This document shows positions 14,979-23,932 of a DNA stretch of 43,357 nt, piece by piece. This DNA comes from Clostridia bacterium (lineage in GTDB: Bacteria > Bacillota > Clostridia > Oscillospirales > CAG-272). Each line of letters begins with the position of its first letter. Positions within the stretch are counted from its first letter, which is position 1. Under the pieces are notes generated by a model, which did not search any database, had not been told where the DNA came from, and saw only the letters and a list, made by a program, of their open reading frames with translations. The stretch is from positions 1-43,357 of the forward strand of contig JAGBSP010000025.1 of the NCBI GenBank assembly GCA_017631855.1. Reading direction: 5' to 3'. Position numbers and translations under genes: made by a program.

Positions 14979-17336
14979 ATGAGAGCTTTTACCCAAAAAA
15001 TGATATCGTTTCTTCTACTTATCGTTATGCTTATGTCGCTTGGTGCGCCGTTGTTAATCGTAAATGCTTCCACCGATCACGAATCGCATCTTGATCCCGA
15101 AAAAGCCTTTCCGATGATGCGGGAAAATTCGATCAATTATACATGTAGATATGACGAACAAAATGATAAGATATTGATCAGCGGAACTGTAAACCACGAC
15201 GTTATGATCGAGCACAGAGAATTTTTCCTTGACGTATATTCTATTGCTCCCGATCAAACGGTAGAAGCGGTTGTGTACTCTGAAGACGCACATCCGAAAG
15301 CGAGTATGGAAATCGCGATCAAGTTCGACTTTTCACTGTCGGCACTGACGATGACCGAGCGTTTTTCTCGCTATGCGATCGTGCTTCGCGCTGCTTCGGG
15401 GGAGAAAATTCTTGGTGCTGAGCCGCAGTATATTCACGTGGAGTCTACTTATGAATATGATTCTGCCGACGATACACCGTATAAAGGGATTTCCTCTGAA
15501 TTGACCTCTATCGCAGGATCGGTCAATGCGGGCACGGCAATCCTTCCTGTATATCTTAATCGATTGCTCAGTAACAACACAGGTGGTATGGTTTACCCCT
15601 TAGAGGACGGCTTTTGCTATTTTGACCGCTCTTACGTCGAGGCGCTGGATGCCCAGACGAGAACCTATTCCGCTACGGGAACCCGAGTGTATTTCCAAAT
15701 TCTTTTGCAAGCAAGCGGTTCGGAGCTTGCTATTGCAAACGGTCAGATAGCAGGCGCAACCTACGATTTTCCTGAGCTTACCCAAAAGGAAAATCTTCAG
15801 AAAATTGCGGCGGCGTCCGAATTTTTGGCAGAGCGCTACGATGACAAGCAAAGCGGACTTCTTTCGGGGCTGATCGTCGGTTCTTCTATCGACCAATCGA
15901 TACGAAGCTATACAGGTGGCTTAACCGTTCATGAATATGGTGAACGCTATGCGTTTTACCTTTTGTGCGTGGCAAGCTCGGCAAGAATGAAAAACGCGGC
16001 GCTTGACGTGTTGATTCCTTTCAGTGCGGTGGATACCTATTCCAATTCAAATGTTACGGTAGCACCGGAAAACTACGATCCTTCAGTTCTGCTCAAGGAA
16101 ATTTTATTCGTGTTGGACAGTCGTTTGGAGGGAGGCTTCTCTTGCGGAACGATGATCGAATCCAATGTTTTACCGCTGTCTCGTATTCCGCAGACGAAAA
16201 CGTTGATTCCAGCTTCTTTGACGAGCGTTTTTACCCCCGAATATCTGTTCTACTATGAAGATTATTTAAAACAATTGCAGAAAGAGACTTCGAGCGCGCC
16301 ATCTCATTTTGTTTACCGCTGGGAAGTACCGAGCTCTCTTGAAGGAAATATTCTTGCCGCAACGTATGGCTATAGCTATTATCGGCTGCTTCGATACGAG
16401 ACGCTTTCTTCCTTTGTCGTTTCCTTTTCCGATGTCACGCAAAAGGAACAGCTTTGTGATCTTGTGCAGATTCTCCGCTATATTGATACGAGCAAGTCGG
16501 AAGAGATTACTGCGCCCCTTCTTTCTTCCTTTGGCAAGCAAAGCTGGGAAGAGGTTTTGCTCATCGAGTCTCTTTCCATACCGAGGGTGCGAGAGGTATA
16601 TCGAATCTCTCCGAATTTTTCGGAGCCGAGTTCTTATCAAGGCTCGTTTGATTACTTTGATTTTTCTGCGGGCAGTATTGGGGATTGGTTTGCGGGCATT
16701 GGTTGTAAACGGCTAAGGCTTGATCTGTTGGACGACAGTATCCGCGGTATTCGCAGTGTGATGTCGAACAATCACGGTCTTGGCGCGTCAGAACTACTTT
16801 GCTTGTATGAATTTCCTGAAAATTTCGTTTATACTCCGTATTTGAAGATTACCATGGAGTTGACGGATACGGGTGCGTCTGCCGATACACTATATGAAAT
16901 TACCGTTTCTCTTGGCAATGACCGAGCTATGATTCTTGCCGAGCAGTTTGTTTCTGCGGGAGAGCGTTGTGAGATTTGGTTGGATCTTCGCGAACTTGAT
17001 GCCGAGGATCTGATGGCAGAATACATCAAAATCGGAGCGGAACCCGTCGAGGGAGAGGCGGAAGAGTTTTCCTTGTGGTTTCTTGGCTTGACGGGATACA
17101 GTGAGGACTATAGCTCGGAAGAATTGTCTGAGTTAATCGATGCGGAGCGCTTACGGATCAGAAATCAAAACGCGGACGAGAACGAAGATGACGGAATGAT
17201 GAGTGCACTTTGGCTTGCGTTCGGCATTCTTTTACTGATTTCCGTATTGGTTCTTGGAATTGTCCTCTTTTTCCGTCGAAAGGATGAAGAAATCTCTGAT
17301 GAGAAAGAACAAAAAAACTTAAACGATAGGGAATAA
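14979..17336 (+). CDS. Uncharacterised secreted, membrane-anchored surface protein
   Basis: This 785-residue protein has an N-terminal signal peptide (basic start, hydrophobic core FLLLIVMLMSLGAPLLIV), a large extracytoplasmic part and a C-terminal membrane segment (LWLAFGILLLISVLVLGIV) with a charged cytoplasmic tail. The first ~130 residues look like a beta-sandwich. The middle, with YFDRSYVEALDAQTRTYS, VYFQILLQA and LSGLIVGSSID, reads like a TIM-barrel glycosidase-type fold and recalls DUF5722 proteins, an uncertain recollection. The part before the anchor looks like a carbohydrate-binding beta-sandwich. A role in cell-wall or glycan handling is only a guess. ATG 14979 has AAAGGAG 10 nt upstream. 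It is 41 nt before dnaE. Confidence 0.65.
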   Translation: MRAFTQKMISFLLLIVMLMSLGAPLLIVNASTDHESHLDPEKAFPMMRENSINYTCRYDEQNDKILISGTVNHDVMIEHREFFLDVYSIAPDQTVEAVVYSEDAHPKASMEIAIKFDFSLSALTMTERFSRYAIVLRAASGEKILGAEPQYIHVESTYEYDSADDTPYKGISSELTSIAGSVNAGTAILPVYLNRLLSNNTGGMVYPLEDGFCYFDRSYVEALDAQTRTYSATGTRVYFQILLQASGSELAIANGQIAGATYDFPELTQKENLQKIAAASEFLAERYDDKQSGLLSGLIVGSSIDQSIRSYTGGLTVHEYGERYAFYLLCVASSARMKNAALDVLIPFSAVDTYSNSNVTVAPENYDPSVLLKEILFVLDSRLEGGFSCGTMIESNVLPLSRIPQTKTLIPASLTSVFTPEYLFYYEDYLKQLQKETSSAPSHFVYRWEVPSSLEGNILAATYGYSYYRLLRYETLSSFVVSFSDVTQKEQLCDLVQILRYIDTSKSEEITAPLLSSFGKQSWEEVLLIESLSIPRVREVYRISPNFSEPSSYQGSFDYFDFSAGSIGDWFAGIGCKRLRLDLLDDSIRGIRSVMSNNHGLGASELLCLYEFPENFVYTPYLKITMELTDTGASADTLYEITVSLGNDRAMILAEQFVSAGERCEIWLDLRELDAEDLMAEYIKIGAEPVEGEAEEFSLWFLGLTGYSEDYSSEELSELIDAERLRIRNQNADENEDDGMMSALWLAFGILLLISVLVLGIVLFFRRKDEEISDEKEQKNLNDRE

Positions 17337-17377
17337 CGTAAATTTATTATACTTAAAAAATTTGGAAAGGAGCAGAT

Positions 17378-20300
17378 ATGGCAGAGTTCGTTCATTTACA
17401 TTTGCATAGTGAGTATAGCTTGCTTGACGGTGCCTGCCGTATCTCGGAAATTCCGATCCGCGCCCGTGAATGTGGACATACGGCGGTCGCGCTGACCGAT
17501 CATGGTGCGATGTATGGCGCGGTAGCTTTTTACCGTGCTTGTAAAAAAGAGGGAATTCATCCGATTATTGGATGTGAGGTCTACGTGGCGCAACGCTCTC
17601 GATTTGAACGAAGCGGAGGTACGGATGGAAAATATCATCATTTAGTTCTGCTTTGCGAGAATGAGATCGGCTATAAGAACCTCATTCAAATGGTTTCTCG
17701 CGGTTATACCGAGGGATTTTACTCGAAGCCGAGAATCGATATGGAGCTTCTTCGTGCGCATTCGGATGGCTTGATCTGTCTTTCCGCGTGTCTTGCGGGA
17801 AAAATTCCTTCTCTCCTTCTTCGTGGGGAATACGAGGAAGCAAAAGTATATGCAGGGGAGCTTGCCGAAATCTTTGGACAAGATCGCTTTTATATTGAAA
17901 TTCAAAACCACGGTCTTGCCGAGCAAACGCAGGTTCTTCCCGAGCTTGTGCGGCTTGCGGAAGAGTGCGGATTGCCTCTTGTAGCAACCAACGACTGTCA
18001 CTATCTGCGCCGTGAAAATGCACAGACCCAAGCAGTTTTGATGTGTATTCAGACCAATACGGTGATTACCGACGGACGTCCCGTGGGATTTGAAACCGAT
18101 GAGTTTTATTACAAAACGACGGCAGAAATGAAAATGCTGTTCGGAAAATACGAGGGGGCAATCGAGAATACAGTCAAGATTGCCGAGATGTGCCAATTTG
18201 AATTTCAGTTTGATCAGCCGAAGTTGCCCACGTTCCGTACGCCAGTAGGCAAAAGCTCGACCGAATATCTGAGGGAATTGACCTTTGTTGGACTGGAACG
18301 CCGTCGTTTGGATGGAACTCTTGTATTGACTAAAGAGAACGAGTCAACCTATCTTGAACGTATCGAATATGAGCTCGGCGTGATTGCAAATATGGGATAT
18401 TCCGACTATTTCTTGATCGTTCAGGACTATGTGGGATATGCCAGAAAATCGGGTATTCCCGTGGGTCCCGGCAGAGGATCCGGAGCGGGGAGCCTTGTGG
18501 CGTATCTGACGGGAATTACCGACGTAGATCCTATCGTTTTTGATCTTCTCTTTGAGCGATTTTTGAATCCTGAGCGCGTGAGTATGCCCGATATTGATAT
18601 CGATTTTTGTTACCATCGCCGCGATGAGGTCATCTCGTATATGTTTGATCGCTATGGCTCGGATCACGTGTCGCAGATCATTGCCTTTGGTACCTTAGCG
18701 GCTCGCGCTGCGATTCGTGACGTTGGAAGAGCTATGGGACTGCCGTACAGTGAGGTGGATCCCGTGGCAAAAGCAATTCCGCAGGAGCTTGGCGTAACGC
18801 TTTCCGATGCTTTGCGCCGCAGTGCGCTTCGCGAGCAATATGAGAACTCGGAAACCGTGAAAAAGCTGGTAGATACGGCGCTTCAGATCGAAGGAATGCC
18901 GCGAAATATTACGGTACACGCCGCAGGTCTCGTCGTGACCGATCATCCCGTCTTTGATTACGTTCCGCTTGCTGTCAGCAACGAAACGGTAGTGACGCAG
19001 TTTGATATGGATACCATCGCAGATCTCGGATTGCTCAAATTTGACTTTTTAGCGCTTCGCTATCTCAGTATTTTGCACGATGCCGAAAAAACGGTTCGCG
19101 CGACCGAGCAAGCTGACTTCGATCTGGAAAAGATTCCGTTTGACGATCAGCCAACCTTTGAGATGATTTCCCGCGGGGAAACGCTGGGACTCTTTCAGTT
19201 GGAATCGGCAGGAATGCGTCAGACGCTCTCGGAACTGAAGCCCGATTGCCTTGACGATATCATTGCGGCAATCGCACTCTACCGTCCGGGACCGATGGAC
19301 TCGATTCCGCAGTATATTGAGGCAAGACATCATCCCCAAAAGGTTCAATACGCCCACCCGATGCTCGAACCGATCCTTCGTTCCACGTACGGATGCACCG
19401 TCTATCAGGAGCAGGTAATGAGTATTTTCCGCGTGATCGCGGGATATACTTACGGACATGCCGATATCGTTCGTCGAGCAATGTCTAAGAAAAAGGCAGA
19501 TGTGCTCGAAGCAGAACGTGAAAGCTTCCTTTCAGGTGCAGAGAAGAACGGTGTGGATCGCCAAACGGCAAGAAAGCTCTTTGACGATATGGCGTCCTTT
19601 GCCAACTATGCCTTCAACAAGAGCCACGCCGCGGCATATGCGGTCATTTCTTACCGTACGGCGTATCTCAAAAAGCATTTTCCAACCGCATATATGGCGG
19701 CGCTGATGACCTCGGTGCTCGGCAATCAAGCCAAGCTTGCCGAATATATCGATGAATGCGAGAAGCACGGAATCCATGTTCTTCCCCCCGACGTCAACGA
19801 AAGTCATATCAATTTTTATCCCAAGGATGGTGACATCGTTTTTGGACTTTTGGCGCTCAAAAACGTCGGACGGCAATTTATTGAAAGCATCATCAAGGAG
19901 CGGGAAGGGCAGTCCTTTTCCGACTTTGAGGATTTTGTCCGTCGTATGGCGCCGTACGATCTCAACAAACGAATGGTCGAGGCGTTGATCAAAGCAGGTG
20001 CTTTCGATCAACTTGGCGTTTACCGAAGTAGATTGCTTGCCTCGCATGAAACGTTGATCGAAATGGTACAGCAAAAGGATCGAAACAATATCGTAGGACA
20101 GCTCGATATGTTTTCGGTCATTCCCGAAGCAAAGGTTGCCGCACCCTCGTTTTCGTATCCGGACATCCCTGAATTTTCAATCAAGGAAAAACTGTTATTG
20201 GAAAAAGAGAGCTCGGGAATGTATTTCTCGGGACATCTCTTAGACACCTACGACCGCCACGCCAAAGCCATTGCGCCGCAAGGAATTGCCGAGCTTATTT

Positions 20301-20893
20301 CTATGGAATCCATACAGGAAAAGCAGAGAGTATCGGCGGCGGGAATCATTTCCTCGGTGACGGTAAAAACGACCAGAAAGAACGAAAAGATGGCGTTTGT
20401 CACCATAGAGGACCGTTACGCATCGATCGAATGCTTGGTATTTCCCAACGTTTATCAGAATTTCGCCCACCTATTGCGTATCGAAGCGGCAATCGGTGTC
20501 CGCGGAAATCTTTCCTTGCGTGACGAAGAGGAGGAACCTAAGATTTTGGTTGCGGAGATCGAGTCCTTGATCGAAAATGAACGCTTTGTTCCTCCTGCGG
20601 CAAAATCGATTTTGAAAGAACAAAAGGAACGGCAAGCAGCCGTTCCCCAAAAAGACGAGATTACTCGTCCGCAGAAAATCACCAAGCTTTATTTGCGCTT
20701 ACCCGATCTTTCGGGCGAGCTTTATGCCAAGACGAAAAATCTCCTTGAGATCTTTGACGGAGAAATCCCCGTTGTGCTTTACGACGTATCAAGCAAATCC
20801 TACGTTCCGTATCGTGGCGGTGCTTGCGTGGACGAATTTCTTCTTGCGGAGCTGAGATCGATGCTTGGAGATGATAACGTTGTTCCAAGATAA
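17378..20893 (+). CDS. dnaE: DNA polymerase III alpha subunit DnaE
   Basis: This 1171-residue replicative polymerase is of the DnaE type, without the internal exonuclease of PolC. The N-terminal PHP domain keeps its metal-binding motifs (HLHSEYSLLDG, LTDHGAMYG, TNDCHYL). The polymerase core has GPGRGSGAGSLVAYLTGITD, the catalytic aspartates in PDIDIDF (about 404-410), the third in LKFDFLALR (about 555), and YRPGPMDSIPQYIEARHH. YGCTVYQEQVM and FNKSHAAAYAVISYRTAYLK are also typical. A C-terminal OB fold (about 990-1060) follows. AAAGGAG precedes ATG 17378. Its stop is 3 nt from the opposing BofC-like stop. Confidence 0.97.
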   Translation: MAEFVHLHLHSEYSLLDGACRISEIPIRARECGHTAVALTDHGAMYGAVAFYRACKKEGIHPIIGCEVYVAQRSRFERSGGTDGKYHHLVLLCENEIGYKNLIQMVSRGYTEGFYSKPRIDMELLRAHSDGLICLSACLAGKIPSLLLRGEYEEAKVYAGELAEIFGQDRFYIEIQNHGLAEQTQVLPELVRLAEECGLPLVATNDCHYLRRENAQTQAVLMCIQTNTVITDGRPVGFETDEFYYKTTAEMKMLFGKYEGAIENTVKIAEMCQFEFQFDQPKLPTFRTPVGKSSTEYLRELTFVGLERRRLDGTLVLTKENESTYLERIEYELGVIANMGYSDYFLIVQDYVGYARKSGIPVGPGRGSGAGSLVAYLTGITDVDPIVFDLLFERFLNPERVSMPDIDIDFCYHRRDEVISYMFDRYGSDHVSQIIAFGTLAARAAIRDVGRAMGLPYSEVDPVAKAIPQELGVTLSDALRRSALREQYENSETVKKLVDTALQIEGMPRNITVHAAGLVVTDHPVFDYVPLAVSNETVVTQFDMDTIADLGLLKFDFLALRYLSILHDAEKTVRATEQADFDLEKIPFDDQPTFEMISRGETLGLFQLESAGMRQTLSELKPDCLDDIIAAIALYRPGPMDSIPQYIEARHHPQKVQYAHPMLEPILRSTYGCTVYQEQVMSIFRVIAGYTYGHADIVRRAMSKKKADVLEAERESFLSGAEKNGVDRQTARKLFDDMASFANYAFNKSHAAAYAVISYRTAYLKKHFPTAYMAALMTSVLGNQAKLAEYIDECEKHGIHVLPPDVNESHINFYPKDGDIVFGLLALKNVGRQFIESIIKEREGQSFSDFEDFVRRMAPYDLNKRMVEALIKAGAFDQLGVYRSRLLASHETLIEMVQQKDRNNIVGQLDMFSVIPEAKVAAPSFSYPDIPEFSIKEKLLLEKESSGMYFSGHLLDTYDRHAKAIAPQGIAELISMESIQEKQRVSAAGIISSVTVKTTRKNEKMAFVTIEDRYASIECLVFPNVYQNFAHLLRIEAAIGVRGNLSLRDEEEEPKILVAEIESLIENERFVPPAAKSILKEQKERQAAVPQKDEITRPQKITKLYLRLPDLSGELYAKTKNLLEIFDGEIPVVLYDVSSKSYVPYRGGACVDEFLLAELRSMLGDDNVVPR

Positions 20894-20896
20894 GGC

Positions 20897-21307
20897 TCAG
20901 TGCGAATAATCCTCGATGAGAGCATTTAGCTCCGCTTTCGTCTTTACCGAAATACCCTCTCCAAGCAGCGCACGGTCTGCTTCGGGGAGGGTTTTTACGT
21001 AGGTGTCAAGAATTTCCAACAGTGTGCCATCCATCGAAAAAACACCGATTTGTCCCCGATATTCCTTAACAAGATATTCTTGCAGCCTTTCTTCTTCCTT
21101 GCTTTCGCTTTCCGTTTCGGAGGATGAATCCTCTTGCGGAAGATACACGTAAATTTCTTTTGTTTCTTCCTTAGGTTGCATCTCTTTGCTTTGACGGAGG
21201 TTTTGAAGTAACATCAAAGTAGTACCCGAGAAAAGACATAGCAAACAAATCGCATAAAAAACGGCAAAGCGCCAAGCTTTTTTTGAACTCTCTTTTTTTG
21301 CTTTCAT
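20897..21307 (-). CDS. Membrane protein with BofC C-terminal-like domain
   Basis: This 136-residue protein has one N-terminal membrane segment (about residues 13-35), an acidic serine/glutamate-rich linker, and a compact C-terminal domain (about 80-136: YLVKEYRGQIGVF, DTYVKTLPEADRALL, IEDYSH) resembling the BofC C-terminal domain found in many Clostridia. In B. subtilis, forespore-made BofC restrains the SpoIVB protease at the sigma-K checkpoint. Homology is judged by eye. A sigma-G-like promoter upstream supports a forespore role. The ribosome-binding site (AAGGGG) is moderate. The dnaE terminator is embedded in this coding sequence. Confidence 0.7.
   Translation of the reverse strand: MKAKKESSKKAWRFAVFYAICLLCLFSGTTLMLLQNLRQSKEMQPKEETKEIYVYLPQEDSSSETESESKEEERLQEYLVKEYRGQIGVFSMDGTLLEILDTYVKTLPEADRALLGEGISVKTKAELNALIEDYSH
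20954..20996 (+). terminator. dnaE terminator embedded in the BofC-like coding sequence
   Basis: ACCCTCTCCAAGCAG (20954-20968) pairs with CTGCTT-GGGGAGGGT (20977-20992) to give a 15-bp stem with one bulged C (20983) and one wobble, followed by TTTTT. It is read in the dnaE direction and begins 61 nt beyond the dnaE stop. On the other strand the same bases encode LPEADRALLGEG of the BofC-like protein. Confidence 0.8.
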
Positions 21308-21336
21308 CCCGCACCCCTTGTTCTTTTCGTTTTTTG

Positions 21337-21366
21337 TAGTATTCCTGTTTTGATGTTTATTTATGC
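21337..21366 (-). promoter_or_regulatory. Candidate sigma-G promoter of the BofC-like gene
   Basis: On the minus strand, GCATA (21362-21366), an 18-nt spacer and AATACTA (21337-21343) fit the forespore sigma-G pattern as I recall it (gnATR-N18-cAtnnTA) at every fixed position but one. It ends 29 nt before the ATG. bofC is sigma-G dependent in B. subtilis. Confidence 0.45.
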
Positions 21367-21409
21367 GGAAAGGGAGGAATAATAAGGAAAAAAGAGGGAG
21401 GAGTATGGC

Positions 21410-23899
21410 GTGGAGGAACTTAAAAAGCAGAAGGAAGAAAAACGCCGCAGTGGCAGGAGTGTGGGACGGTGGTTACTCAAATGGGTGACGGCGCTCCTCC
21501 TTTTTTTGGTCGTTCTTTTTCTTGTGGGAGCATTGATTTTTTGCATTTATGTGGAGAAAAACGTTTCAAAAACGATTGACGAGAGCTTGTTTTCCATCGT
21601 TGGATCAGACTCGGCGACAACACTCTATTATTATGAAGAAACCGAATCCGGCGAGCGACGGGCGGTGGCTATGGATGAGGGGGCGCTTTACGGAGGCTAT
21701 CGCAGTATTTACGTTGATTACGGCGAAATTCCGGAAGACTTGATCAATGCCTTTGTCAGCATTGAGGATAAACGTTTTTGGGAGCATCGCGGTGTGGATT
21801 GGCGAAGAACCCTCTCTGCGGGAGCAAACTATTTTTTGAAATTTAGCGGAAGCTACGGTGGCTCTACGATCACACAACAGCTCATCAAAAATGTCACTGA
21901 TGAGGACGAGTATTCCTTTCAGCGGAAAACGCAGGAGATCTTCTGGGCACTCGATCTTGAAACCAAGATGGACAAAAAAGAAATTCTCGGATTGTATCTT
22001 AACGTGATTAATCTATCACAAGGATGTTATGGTGTGCAGGCGGCGTCGGAATACTATTTTTCCAAGGACGTTTCCGAGCTTTCACTGAACGAGTGCGCGT
22101 GCATTGCCGCCATTACCAACAGCCCGTCCTATTACGATCCCTTGCAAAATCCGGAAAATAACCGTGCAAGGAGACGCTTGATTTTACGAGAAATGTATGC
22201 GCAAGGGTATATTAGCGAGGAGGAGCTGAACGACGCACTCTCAGAGGGGATCGTGCTGAATATCGAAGAAGAGTCGTCGTATGAGGCGATCAATTCCTGG
22301 TACGTCGATATGGTCATCGAGGACGTTATGCGCGATTTGATGAAGGAATACGGATACAGCAGACCGATGGCAAATCTCGTGCTGTATACGGGGGGACTTA
22401 AAATTTATACCGAGATGGATCCCAAGATTCAATCGATCCTCGAAGAATATTACGCAAAGACCTCGCATTTTTACACGCTTGGAGCCGAAGTTACACCGCA
22501 ATCAAGTATGATCGTGCTCGATGCAGAACGCGGAGGAATCCTCGGTGTCGTTGGCGGAGTGGGAGAAAAACGCGCCAATCGAATTCAGAATTTTGCCACA
22601 CAAACGCTTCGTCCCGCAGGCTCGGTGGTAAAGCCGCTGTCGGTCTATGCACCTGCCTTGGAGTATGGACATTTGCTTTGGTCTACTGTGTATGACGACG
22701 TTCCCGTCAATTTTGGAAAATATAATCTTGATCCCGAAAAGGGGAAGATCATCCAGCCCGTGGCGTGGCCCAAGAACTCTACGGGAATTTATCGAGGACT
22801 TACCAACGTCAATTATGCACTAGCGCATTCGGTCAACACGGTTACCGTGCGTGCGCTAGAAGAACTTGGGGTAGAGAATTCCTTTGAATTTCTTTACGAG
22901 TCCCTTGGAATGAAAAGCTTGATCCGAGAAGGAAGCACAGCATCGGGAAGCTATATTACCGATATGGACGTTGCGGCATTGGCGCTCGGACAGATGAATT
23001 ACGGTGTGACAGTCAAGGAGATCACCGCGGCGTATTCTGTCTTTCCAACGCAGGGGATTTACCACGAGGCGCGCTCCTACGAGCAGGTAACGGATGGGCA
23101 GGGGAGTATTTTGCTGGAACGGAAATATCACGGAGAGGCGGTTCTTTCCGAGGGGAATGCCGACGTAATGAATCGTATGCTCGAAAATGTAGTACAGGAA
23201 GGAACGGCAACCTCCATCAGCCTCAAAAGTAAAATCGCTTGTGCGGGAAAAACGGGTACGACGCAGAATAATTACGACCGTTGGTATATCGGCTATACGC
23301 CAAAGGTCATCGGAGGCGTGTGGTATGGCTACGAATACCCGAAAAGCCTTTCCGGAAGCAATCAGTGCTTGAGTATCTGGGATGAGGTAATGACCGAGAT
23401 TCACGAGCAAAAAGGATGGCTTGACGAGAAGCAGGAATTTCGAAGATCGGAAGAGGTGATGGAAGCCGAATACTGTGTGGATTCGGGCAAGCTGCCCACT
23501 GAGGTTTGTCAAAGAGATCCAAGAGGGAATCGGATCGAAAAAGGATATTTTGTTCGGGGGACAGAACCGACGGGCTTCTGTACCTGCCACGTGCCGGTGC
23601 TGTATGATAAAGCCGAGGGCGGAATTGCCTTTGAGGGCGAGTGCGAAAAGGCAGAATACGTCGGACTGATCAGTGTGGTGCGAAGCTTTCCTTGCGAGGT
23701 GACCGTCAGTGACGCGCAATACGTCTGGCGCGAAATCGGAAAGAATGTTTTACCGGAAACCTCGCCAACACTTCCGTTTTTTCACAATTTGCTGGGAGAA
23801 GGTGAATATTGCGGGATTTCCAAGGCTGACGCGCAATATAACCGATTTTGTCGGACGCATTTTAACTATTTTGAATGGAAGCGAAGACAGGAGGAATAG
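21410..23899 (+). CDS. Class A penicillin-binding protein (bifunctional transglycosylase/transpeptidase)
   Basis: This 829-residue PBP1-type peptidoglycan synthase has a short basic cytoplasmic tail and a single membrane anchor (about residues 24-50). The GT51 transglycosylase follows, with the catalytic glutamate in SIEDKRFWEHRGVDWRRT, then GGSTITQQLIKN and KKEILGLYLNVINLSQGCYG. The transpeptidase has SxxK in RPAGSVVKPLS, SVN in AHSVNTVTVR and KTGT in CAGKTGTTQNNYD. It polymerises and cross-links peptidoglycan outside the membrane. The start is GTG 21410 with GGGAGGAG upstream; a nearby ATG at 21405 is out of frame. Which class A PBP it is (vegetative or spore-specific) cannot be told. Confidence 0.95.
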   Translation: MEELKKQKEEKRRSGRSVGRWLLKWVTALLLFLVVLFLVGALIFCIYVEKNVSKTIDESLFSIVGSDSATTLYYYEETESGERRAVAMDEGALYGGYRSIYVDYGEIPEDLINAFVSIEDKRFWEHRGVDWRRTLSAGANYFLKFSGSYGGSTITQQLIKNVTDEDEYSFQRKTQEIFWALDLETKMDKKEILGLYLNVINLSQGCYGVQAASEYYFSKDVSELSLNECACIAAITNSPSYYDPLQNPENNRARRRLILREMYAQGYISEEELNDALSEGIVLNIEEESSYEAINSWYVDMVIEDVMRDLMKEYGYSRPMANLVLYTGGLKIYTEMDPKIQSILEEYYAKTSHFYTLGAEVTPQSSMIVLDAERGGILGVVGGVGEKRANRIQNFATQTLRPAGSVVKPLSVYAPALEYGHLLWSTVYDDVPVNFGKYNLDPEKGKIIQPVAWPKNSTGIYRGLTNVNYALAHSVNTVTVRALEELGVENSFEFLYESLGMKSLIREGSTASGSYITDMDVAALALGQMNYGVTVKEITAAYSVFPTQGIYHEARSYEQVTDGQGSILLERKYHGEAVLSEGNADVMNRMLENVVQEGTATSISLKSKIACAGKTGTTQNNYDRWYIGYTPKVIGGVWYGYEYPKSLSGSNQCLSIWDEVMTEIHEQKGWLDEKQEFRRSEEVMEAEYCVDSGKLPTEVCQRDPRGNRIEKGYFVRGTEPTGFCTCHVPVLYDKAEGGIAFEGECEKAEYVGLISVVRSFPCEVTVSDAQYVWREIGKNVLPETSPTLPFFHNLLGEGEYCGISKADAQYNRFCRTHFNYFEWKRRQEE

Positions 23900-23902
23900 C
23901 AA

Positions 23903-23929
23903 AATCGGCGGCTCTTAGAGCCGCCGATT
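23903..23929. terminator. Bidirectional terminator between the PBP and ABC exporter genes
   Basis: AATCGGCGGCTC (23903-23914) pairs perfectly with GAGCCGCCGATT (23918-23929) around a TTA loop. A T-rich stretch follows on the plus side and TTTTGC on the minus side. Confidence 0.88.
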
Positions 23930-23932
23930 GAT

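Noticed and set aside
21405-21492. ATG at 21405 as the start of the penicillin-binding protein gene
   Set aside because: It is out of frame with the PBP and reaches a stop after about 27 codons; GTG 21410 is in frame with well-placed GGGAGGAG.
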